32,135 bases of DNA from Saccharopolyspora ipomoeae (GTDB lineage Bacteria > Actinomycetota > Actinomycetes > Mycobacteriales > Pseudonocardiaceae), in assembly GCF_029952525.1 (NCBI RefSeq), contig NZ_JASAOF010000038.1:1-32135 (forward strand), in the 5' to 3' direction. The translations under genes and the position numbers were made by a program. Positions 22,992-29,109 of this stretch are shown here, one piece after another; the stretch's first letter is position 1; each line of letters begins with the position of its first letter. Under the pieces are notes generated by a model. The model was not told where the DNA came from. It did not search any database and saw nothing but the letters and a program-made list of their open reading frames with translations.

Positions 22992-24185
22992 ATGAGCGTG
23001 AACTCGAACCCCGGGGTGCTGCTGTACCCGCGGATCCGGAAGTCGCCGTTCTTCTACGCCTCCCGGCGGCACGGCGTGGCCATGTACAGCGTGTACAACC
23101 ACACCTACCACCCCCGGCACTACGGGGATCCGGTCGCCGAGTACTGGGCGCTGCTGGAAGGCGTGACGTTGTGGGACGTCGGCGTCGAGCGGCAGGTGGA
23201 GATCACCGGCCCGGACGCGTTCGCGTTCACCAACATGCTCGTGCCCCGGGACCTCACCAAGTGCAAGGTCGGCCAGTGCAAGTACGTCTTCGTCACCGGA
23301 ACCGACGGCGGCATCCTCAACGACCCGGTGCTGCTGCGCCTCGGCGAGAACCACTTCTGGCTCTCGCTCGCCGACAGCGACGTGCTGCTGTGGGCCAAGG
23401 CGCTCGCCCACGGGCTGGGCATGGACGTCGAGATCCGCGAGCCCGACGTCGGCCCGGTGCAGGTCCAGGGCCCGAAGTCGGGTGCGGTGATGGCCGAGCT
23501 GTTCGGCGACTCCATCCTGGACATCCCCTATTACTACGCGGTGCAACGAGAGATCGATGGCATGCAGGTCGTCGTCTCCCGCACCGGCTACACCGCCGAG
23601 CTGGGTTACGAGATCTACCTGCACCACGCCTCCCGCGACGGCGTCCGGCTGTGGGACGCGATCTGGGAGGCCGGCGAGCCGCACGGCATGAGCGTGATCG
23701 GCCCGTGCCACATCCGCCGCATCGAGGCCGGGATCCTCTCCTGGGGCTGCGACATCACCGCCGACACCAACCCGTACGAGGTCGGCTACGGCTTCGAGAA
23801 CACCTGGATGGTCGACCTCGACCAGGACGCCGACTTCCTCGGCAAGGACGCGCTGCGCCGCATCGCCGCCGAGGGCGTGAGCCGCAAGCTCGTCGGCGTG
23901 CGCATCGACGGGCCGAGCGTCGGCTCGTTCAACGACGGCGCCATGATCGACGTCTTCGACGTCCACGACCCGCGCGGCCTGCGCATCGGCGAGGTCACCT
24001 CCGCCGCTCACTCGCCGCGCCTGGACGGCAACATCGGGTACGCGATGGTGCCGATCGCCTACCAGGAGCCCGGCACCGAGCTCGTGGTCCACACCCAGCA
24101 CGGCCCGCAGCAGGCGGTCGTGGCGACCAAACCGTTCCTGGACCCCACCAAGGACATCCCCAAGCGCCTGGCGCGCAGCGCGTGA
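22992..24185 (+). CDS. GcvT-fold THF-dependent demethylase (DmdA/LigM-like)
   Basis: A 397-residue single-domain-pair protein of the GcvT superfamily. It is not a canonical glycine cleavage T protein: MYSVYNHTYHPRHYGDPVAEYWALLEGVTLWDVGVERQVEITGPDA, NMLVPRDLTKCKVGQCKYVFVT, NDPVLLRLGENHFWLSLADSD and QVQGPKSGAVMAELFG are patterns of the DmdA (dimethylsulfoniopropionate demethylase) and LigM/DesA (O-demethylase) clades. These transfer a methyl group to THF, making 5-methyl-THF. GFENTWMVDL and DFLGKDAL mark the C-terminal domain. The next gene encodes a MetF-like reductase, the enzyme needed to oxidise 5-methyl-THF, which supports the reading. The substrate is unknown; candidates are dimethylsulfoniopropionate, betaines or methoxylated compounds. 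GGAG lies 8 bp before the ATG. Confidence 0.8.
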   Translation: MSVNSNPGVLLYPRIRKSPFFYASRRHGVAMYSVYNHTYHPRHYGDPVAEYWALLEGVTLWDVGVERQVEITGPDAFAFTNMLVPRDLTKCKVGQCKYVFVTGTDGGILNDPVLLRLGENHFWLSLADSDVLLWAKALAHGLGMDVEIREPDVGPVQVQGPKSGAVMAELFGDSILDIPYYYAVQREIDGMQVVVSRTGYTAELGYEIYLHHASRDGVRLWDAIWEAGEPHGMSVIGPCHIRRIEAGILSWGCDITADTNPYEVGYGFENTWMVDLDQDADFLGKDALRRIAAEGVSRKLVGVRIDGPSVGSFNDGAMIDVFDVHDPRGLRIGEVTSAAHSPRLDGNIGYAMVPIAYQEPGTELVVHTQHGPQQAVVATKPFLDPTKDIPKRLARSA

Positions 24186-24195
24186 AGGGGGCGAG

Positions 24196-25032
24196 ATGAC
24201 CTCTGAACTGCGACGATCCCTCGACCGGATGCGCTACGAGGTGCTGCCGGTGGGTGCGGCGCGCGTCGACCTGCTCGACCCCGGCACCACCGTCACCGTG
24301 ACGGCCTCCCCGTCGAAGGGCATCGAGCCGACGCTGCGGCGCACCGAGCAGATCGCCGCGAGCGGCCTGCGCGCGGTGCCGCACCTGGCGGCCCGGTCGA
24401 TCCGCGACGACGCCCACCTCACGGCCGTGCTGGACCGGCTGGACGCGGCCGGGGTGGGCGAGGTGTTCGTCATCGCCGGGGACGCCTCCCGGCCGCTCGG
24501 CGAGTACCCCGACTCGCTCGCGCTGCTGCGGGCGATGGAGCGGCTGGGGCGCCTGCCCGCGCGCATCGGCGTCGCCGGCTACCCCGAACGGCACGCGTTC
24601 ATCCCAGACGACTGCGCCGTCCGGGCCATGGCCGCCAAGGCGGGCTACGCCGACTACGTGGTTTCGCAAATCACGTTCGATCCGCGAACGATCATCGATT
24701 GGACGCGTGACCTGCGGCGGAGAGGGGTGGAAGCCCCCGTCTGGGTGGGCGTGCCGGGGGTGGTGGACGCCCATCGGCTGTTGCGCATCGCGCTGAAGAT
24801 CGGGTTGGGTGAGTCGACGCGGTTCCTGCGAAAGCAGTACGGCGCGGTCTCGAAGATGTTGGCACGCTACACGCCGGAGGAGCTGTTCGACGAGTTGCAA
24901 CCGCAGCTGGCCGACCCGGACTCGCCCATCGCGGGCTGGCACCTGTTCACGTTCAACGAGATCACCAGGACGGTGCAGTGGCGCGACGATCTGGCGGCCC
25001 GGCTGTCCGGCCGCGCGGACCGACCGGCGTAA
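24196..25032 (+). CDS. Methylenetetrahydrofolate reductase family protein (MetF-like)
   Basis: A 278-residue TIM-barrel protein of the MTHFR family, which interconverts 5,10-methylene-THF and 5-methyl-THF with FAD. Visible family parts are YEVLPVGAARVDLL, TVTVTASPSKGIEPTL, VPHLAARSIRD, VFVIAGDASRPLGEYPDSLALLRAM, RIGVAGYPERH, YADYVVSQITFDPRTI and GWHLFTFNEITRTVQW. It is shorter than housekeeping MetF (about 290-310) and divergent, so it is probably a dedicated catabolic enzyme oxidising 5-methyl-THF made by the upstream demethylase-like protein rather than the methionine-biosynthesis enzyme. It starts 10 bp after the demethylase stop, with an AGGGGG ribosome binding site in between, and is followed after 25 bp by fhs: a clear operon. 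Confidence 0.85.
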   Translation: MTSELRRSLDRMRYEVLPVGAARVDLLDPGTTVTVTASPSKGIEPTLRRTEQIAASGLRAVPHLAARSIRDDAHLTAVLDRLDAAGVGEVFVIAGDASRPLGEYPDSLALLRAMERLGRLPARIGVAGYPERHAFIPDDCAVRAMAAKAGYADYVVSQITFDPRTIIDWTRDLRRRGVEAPVWVGVPGVVDAHRLLRIALKIGLGESTRFLRKQYGAVSKMLARYTPEELFDELQPQLADPDSPIAGWHLFTFNEITRTVQWRDDLAARLSGRADRPA

Positions 25033-25057
25033 CCGACACCTCGCAGGAGGACCTGGC

Positions 25058-26755
25058 ATGACCTTCCCGTCCGACCTGGACATCTCCCGAGCCACCCCGC
25101 TGCGCCCGATGGAGGACGTCGCGGCGCAGCTGGGCATCGGGGAGCACCTGCTGGAGCCCTACGGGCGCAACGTCGCGAAGATCTCGCTCGACGCGATCGA
25201 CGAGCTCGCCGACCGGCCTCGCGCCCGCTACGTCGTGGTCTCGGCCATCACGCCCACCCCGCTCGGCGAGGGCAAGACGACCACCACCGTCGGGCTCGGG
25301 CAGGCGCTCAACCACATCGGCAAGCGCTCCGCGGTCGCGGTCCGGCAGCCCTCGATGGGCCCCACGTTCGGCATCAAGGGCGGCGCGGCAGGCGGCGGCT
25401 ACAGCCAGGTCGTGCCGATGGAGGCGCTGAACCTGCACCTCACCGGCGACATGCACGCGGTCACCGCGGCGCACAACCTGCTGTCGGCGATGCTCGACAA
25501 CCACCTGCACAAGGGCAACGAGCTGGGGATCGACCCGCAGCGGATCACCTGGCGGCGGGTGCTCGACGTCAACGACCGCGACCTGCGCAACATCATCTCC
25601 GGGCTCGGCGGCAAGCAGGACGGCACGCCGCGCCAGACCGGTTTCGACATCACCGCGGCCAGCGAGGTGATGGCCGTGCTCGCGCTGTCGACCTCGCTGG
25701 CCGACCTGCGGCAACGGCTCGGCCGCATCGTCGTGGGCTACACCGCCGAGGGCGATCCGATCACCGCCGAGCAGCTCAAGGTCGCGGGCGCGATGGCGGT
25801 GATCCTGCGCGACGCGCTCAAGCCGAACCTGATGCAGACCACCGAGAACACGCCGGTGCTGGTGCACGCGGGCCCGTTCGGCAACATCGCGCACGGCAAC
25901 TCCTCGATCGTCGCCGACCTGGTCGCCAGCCGCTGCACCGACTACCTGATCACCGAGGCCGGGTTCGGCGCGGACATGGGCGCCGAGCGGTTCTTCAACA
26001 TCAAGTGCCGCACCTCCGGTCTGAAGCCCGACGCCGCTGTGCTGGTGGCGACGGTCCGCGCCCTCAAGGCGCACTCCGGCCGGTACAAGGTGGTGGCGGG
26101 CAAGCCGCTGCCGCCGGAGATGCTGGAGGAGAACCCGGACGACGTGCTGGCCGGGGCCGACAACCTGCGCAAGCAGATCGACAACATCCGGTTGCACGGC
26201 GTGTCCCCGGTGGTGGCGATCAACGCGTTCCCGGGCGACTTCGCCAGCGAGCACGACGCGATCCGCCAGGTCGCCGAGGCCGAGGGCGCGCACGTGGCGG
26301 TCAGCACCCACTTCACCGAGGGCGGCAAGGGCGGCGCCGAGCTCGCCGAGGCCGTCGTGGCGGCCTGCGAGGAGCCGGCCGGGTTCCAGGTGCTGTACCC
26401 GGACGAGGCCGACCTGCGCACCAAGATCGAGACGATCGCGACGAAGGTCTACGGCGCCGACGGCGTCAGCTACGCGCCCGCGGCCTCCCGCGCGATCGAC
26501 AGCTACGAGGCCAACGGCTACGGCGACCTGCCGGTCTGCATCGCAAAGACCCACCTGTCGCTGAGCTCGGACCCGTCGCTGCTGGGCGCGCCGACGGGCT
26601 GGACGCTGCCGGTCCGCGAGGTGCGGGCGTCGGTCGGCGCCGGGTTCGTGTACCCGATCTGCGGGGACATGCGGACCATGCCGGGCCTGGGCTCGCACCC
26701 GCAGGCCGAGTCGATCGACCTCGACGCGGACGGCAACATCACCGGCCTGATGTGA
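25058..26755 (+). CDS. fhs: Formate-tetrahydrofolate ligase
   Basis: A 565-residue formyl-THF synthetase, the usual length. The N-terminus is followed by the P-loop-like TPTPLGEGKTTTTVGLGQAL (65-84), then RQPSMGPTFGIKGGAAGGGYSQV and NLHLTGDMHAVTAAHNLL, all highly conserved. It joins formate to THF with ATP; in catabolic settings it can run in reverse, recovering ATP and releasing formate from 10-formyl-THF. The start at 25058 has AGGAGG 7 bp upstream; longer in-frame starts lie within metF and are rejected. It ends the plus-strand C1 operon. FolD, which would convert methylene- to formyl-THF, is not in the window and must be supplied elsewhere. Confidence 0.96.
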   Translation: MTFPSDLDISRATPLRPMEDVAAQLGIGEHLLEPYGRNVAKISLDAIDELADRPRARYVVVSAITPTPLGEGKTTTTVGLGQALNHIGKRSAVAVRQPSMGPTFGIKGGAAGGGYSQVVPMEALNLHLTGDMHAVTAAHNLLSAMLDNHLHKGNELGIDPQRITWRRVLDVNDRDLRNIISGLGGKQDGTPRQTGFDITAASEVMAVLALSTSLADLRQRLGRIVVGYTAEGDPITAEQLKVAGAMAVILRDALKPNLMQTTENTPVLVHAGPFGNIAHGNSSIVADLVASRCTDYLITEAGFGADMGAERFFNIKCRTSGLKPDAAVLVATVRALKAHSGRYKVVAGKPLPPEMLEENPDDVLAGADNLRKQIDNIRLHGVSPVVAINAFPGDFASEHDAIRQVAEAEGAHVAVSTHFTEGGKGGAELAEAVVAACEEPAGFQVLYPDEADLRTKIETIATKVYGADGVSYAPAASRAIDSYEANGYGDLPVCIAKTHLSLSSDPSLLGAPTGWTLPVREVRASVGAGFVYPICGDMRTMPGLGSHPQAESIDLDADGNITGLM

Positions 26756-26783
26756 CCCGGCTTTACGTGAACCCGGGACCGGA

Positions 26784-27482
26784 ATGACCCTGGTCGAGAT
26801 CTCCACCGACGGCCTCGACGGTGCGGTGCTCGCCGACCGCCTCGGGGCCGATCGGGTCGAGCTGTGCTCGGCCGGGGCGCTGGGCGGACTGACGCCCGGG
26901 CCGGGCCTGCTCGACGCGGTGCTGCGGCGGTGCCGCCGCAGCGAGGTGCACGTGCTGATCCGGCCGCGGGAGGGCGGGTTCCGCTACTCCCCCGCCGAGG
27001 TGGCGGTGATGCGCGCGGACGTCCGGCACGCGGTGGCGGCCGGTGCCGCCGGGGTCGTGGTCGGCGCGCTCGACGAGACCGGTGCGCTGGACGCCGCCGT
27101 GCTCGGCGATCTCGTCGCCGACGCCGGGGACGTCCCGGTCGCGCTGCACCGGGCCGTCGACGTCTGCCCGGACCCGGTCGAGGCCGCGAACATCGCCGCT
27201 GGGCTGGGAATTCGACGCGTCCTCAGCTCGGGCGGCGCGGTGCGCGCCGAGGACGGTGCCGAGGTGCTGCGGCGGATGGCGGGCGCGGGGATCACCCTCA
27301 CCGCCTGCGGCGGGGTCCGGGCCCACAACGTCGGCGACGTCGTGCGGGCCGCCGGTGTCGGCGAGGTCCACGCGGCCCCGCGCAGGCCGGTGCCCTCCCC
27401 CGGCGGCGCGGTCGATTTCGGGCCGCACGCGGAGCTCGACTCCGACGAGGCGCGCGAGCTCATCGCCGCAGCGCGCCGCTGA
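26784..27482 (+). CDS. cutC: CutC family protein
   Basis: A 232-residue TIM-barrel protein of the CutC family, historically called copper homeostasis protein; its biochemical role is unsettled. VEISTDGLDGAVLADRLGADRVELCSAGALGGLTPGPGLL, VHVLIRPREGGFRYSPAEVAVMRADV, GALDETGALD, HRAVDVCPDPVEA and RRVLSSGGAVRAEDGAEVLRRM are typical. It begins 28 bp after fhs on the same strand and could be read from the same transcript, though with a weak ribosome binding site and no known link to C1 metabolism. Its TGA directly abuts the TCA (reverse TGA) of the convergent YnfA gene, so the two stops together read TGATCA with no intergenic base. Confidence 0.9.
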   Translation: MTLVEISTDGLDGAVLADRLGADRVELCSAGALGGLTPGPGLLDAVLRRCRRSEVHVLIRPREGGFRYSPAEVAVMRADVRHAVAAGAAGVVVGALDETGALDAAVLGDLVADAGDVPVALHRAVDVCPDPVEAANIAAGLGIRRVLSSGGAVRAEDGAEVLRRMAGAGITLTACGGVRAHNVGDVVRAAGVGEVHAAPRRPVPSPGGAVDFGPHAELDSDEARELIAAARR

Positions 27483-27818
27483 TCAGCTCGGGCGCGGGGC
27501 GTACATGATCACGCCGACGCCGACCAGGCAGATCAACGCCCCGATGACGTCCCACCGGTCCGGGCGGAACCCGTCCAACACCACGCCCCACAGCAGCGAT
27601 CCGGCCACGAACACCCCGCCGTAGGCGGCCAGCACTCGCCCGAAGTTCGGATCGGCCTGGAACGTCGCCACGAACCCGTAGATCCCCAGCGACACCACAC
27701 CCGCCCCGATCCACAGCAGCCCCCGCTGCTCGCGAAGCCCCTGCCAGATCAACCACGCGCCACCGATCTCGGTCAACGCGGCCAGCAGGAACAGCACCAC
27801 GGACTTCACGACACCCAT
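27483..27818 (-). CDS. YnfA family (UPF0060) small membrane protein
   Basis: A protein of about 111 residues with four membrane segments, related to small multidrug resistance transporters. KSVVLFLLAALTEIGGAWLIWQGLREQRG, GAGVVSLGIYGFVATFQADPNFGRVLAAYGGVFVAGSLLWG and DRWDVIGALICLVGVGVIMY are the family hallmarks. The ATG at 27818 gives the usual length of about 110 residues; a GTG at 27845 would add nine residues (MVDWTSVVG) with no clear ribosome binding site. It is convergent with cutC with no spacing. Function in drug or cation efflux is suggested for some homologues, but is unproven here. Confidence 0.88.
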   Translation of the reverse strand: MGVVKSVVLFLLAALTEIGGAWLIWQGLREQRGLLWIGAGVVSLGIYGFVATFQADPNFGRVLAAYGGVFVAGSLLWGVVLDGFRPDRWDVIGALICLVGVGVIMYAPRPS

Positions 27819-27884
27819 GCCGACGACGCTAGTCCAGTCGACCACCGACGTTCGGACCCGCTGCTCGGCCGCGGGCCGGACGGA

Positions 27885-28469
27885 TCACTCGTCGACGGTG
27901 AGGTCCGAGAAGCGGACGGGGAAGCCCGCGCCGTCCGGGGAAGCGCACATCGGGCCCGCGGAAGCGGGGACGTCCGGGGGGAAGTAGGCGATGCGGAGGT
28001 CGTGGACGGGATCGCCGTCCTCGGGGGCGTAGCGGATCTGGACGGCGTCCTCGAATCGCTCGATCTCGATGGTCACCGACTCGACGTCGCCGCACACCGC
28101 CGACAGCGGCTGCCGGCTCCAGTCGGAGAAGTCGCGGGTCACCACCGCCGAGAGGAACTGCTCGCCGTCGACGTACTCGATGCCGGTCTTGATCCAGTTC
28201 CGCTCGTCGAGGCGCAGCATCAGCCCGGCCTGGTCGTGCTGCTCGCGGTAGTCGCCGAAGAACCTGGTGCGCATCCGGAACTGGGCACCGACGGGCACCA
28301 TCAGGGCGTGCCCGGTGTCGCGGTTGAAGCCGTAGTGCGTGGTCTGCCAGAAGTCCGTGCCGGTGTCGCTGGTGACCGTCAGACCCGCGTAGGTCAACCA
28401 GTTCGCCGGTTCGTTCAGCCACTGCCACCCGCTGATCGAGAACAGCGAGAGTTCGTCGGCTTGCTGCAT
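27885..28469 (-). CDS. DUF1349 domain protein
   Basis: A 194-residue cytoplasmic protein of the DUF1349 family, a concanavalin-like beta-sandwich related to carbohydrate-binding or xylosidase-like domains. Features include LTVTSDTGTDFWQTTHYGFNRDTGHAL, MRTRFFGDYREQHDQAGLMLRLDERNWIKTGIEYVDGEQFLSAVVTRDFSDWS and the C-terminal MCASPDGAGFPVRFSDLTVDE. No signal peptide is present. The start at 28469 was chosen because MQQADELSLF fits the family and GGAG lies about 10 bp before it; an in-frame extension to 28640 would overlap the universal stress protein gene. Function is unknown. Confidence 0.88.
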   Translation of the reverse strand: MQQADELSLFSISGWQWLNEPANWLTYAGLTVTSDTGTDFWQTTHYGFNRDTGHALMVPVGAQFRMRTRFFGDYREQHDQAGLMLRLDERNWIKTGIEYVDGEQFLSAVVTRDFSDWSRQPLSAVCGDVESVTIEIERFEDAVQIRYAPEDGDPVHDLRIAYFPPDVPASAGPMCASPDGAGFPVRFSDLTVDE

Positions 28470-28561
28470 TGCCCACCGCTCCGTTCGGTCCGGGCAACCG
28501 CCTTGGCGGCCCGCGCCTTCGAGGCACCGTCGAACTCCGGAGAATACCGGGCGGAGAACGG

Positions 28562-28579
28562 CGAGGTGAGCACACCTCG
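28562..28579. terminator. Short hairpin between the stress-protein and DUF1349 genes
   Basis: CGAGGTG-AGCA-CACCTCG is a perfect 7-bp stem with a 4-nt loop, 37 bp beyond the stop of the universal stress protein gene and upstream of the DUF1349 gene. It may terminate the first or serve as an operator for the second. Confidence 0.35.
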
Positions 28580-28615
28580 TGAATCGCGGACCACGTGGAG
28601 CGCTGCGGTGGGAGA

Positions 28616-29029
28616 TCAGCGCACGACGGTGACCGGGCACGCCGAGTGATGGACGATCTTCATCGCGACGGACCCGACGAGCATGCCGGTGAACGCGCCG
28701 TGCCCCTTGTCGCCGACCACCAGCAGATCGGCCTGCTTCGACAGCTTCACGAACTCGTCGACGACCTGACCGCGGATCAGCTTCGACCGGATGTCGACGC
28801 TCGGGAAGTCGGGCTTGACCCGCGCCAGCGCCCCGTCCAGCGCCTCCTGCCCCTGCTTCTGCAGCTCGGCGTCGGTGCTGGTGAGGTGGTAGCCGAACTG
28901 CACGGGCTGGTGCCAGACGGTGATCGCGTGCAGCAGGCCGCCCACCTGCCGCACGTGCTCGGCGGCCCAGCGCAGCGCGTGCACCGACTCCTCCGATCCG
29001 TCCACTCCGACGACGACGGTCTGCGGCAT
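28616..29029 (-). CDS. Universal stress protein (UspA family)
   Basis: A 137-residue single-domain Usp. It begins with the conserved VVVGVDGSEESVHALRWAAEHV and ends with the ATP-binding signature Gx2Gx9GS, seen in VVGDKGHGAFTGMLVGSVAMKIVHHSACPVTVV, so it is of the ATP-binding type. Such proteins are induced under starvation, hypoxia or redox stress in actinobacteria. The ATG has AAGGAG 7 bp upstream. It lies 80 bp downstream of the helicase gene on the same strand and may be co-transcribed or have its own promoter in that gap. Confidence 0.93.
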   Translation of the reverse strand: MPQTVVVGVDGSEESVHALRWAAEHVRQVGGLLHAITVWHQPVQFGYHLTSTDAELQKQGQEALDGALARVKPDFPSVDIRSKLIRGQVVDEFVKLSKQADLLVVGDKGHGAFTGMLVGSVAMKIVHHSACPVTVVR

Positions 29030-29109
29030 GACCGGGCTCCTTCAGCGCTCGGGGATGATCTCGCCGGGATCGTAGGGCGATCCGGCGGCCCCCGCAGCGC
29101 GTCGGGAGG

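Noticed and set aside
21531..24101. An 856-codon minus-strand open frame through the tandem repeats, containing TDYGGIQV-type octapeptides
   Set aside because: The flanking parts are antisense of dimethylglycine oxidase and the demethylase-like gene; the octapeptides follow from the 24-bp period and there is no credible start or ribosome binding site.
22992..24185. Annotation as glycine cleavage system T protein (gcvT)
   Set aside because: The motifs fit DmdA/LigM-type demethylases better, and gcvP and gcvH are not adjacent.
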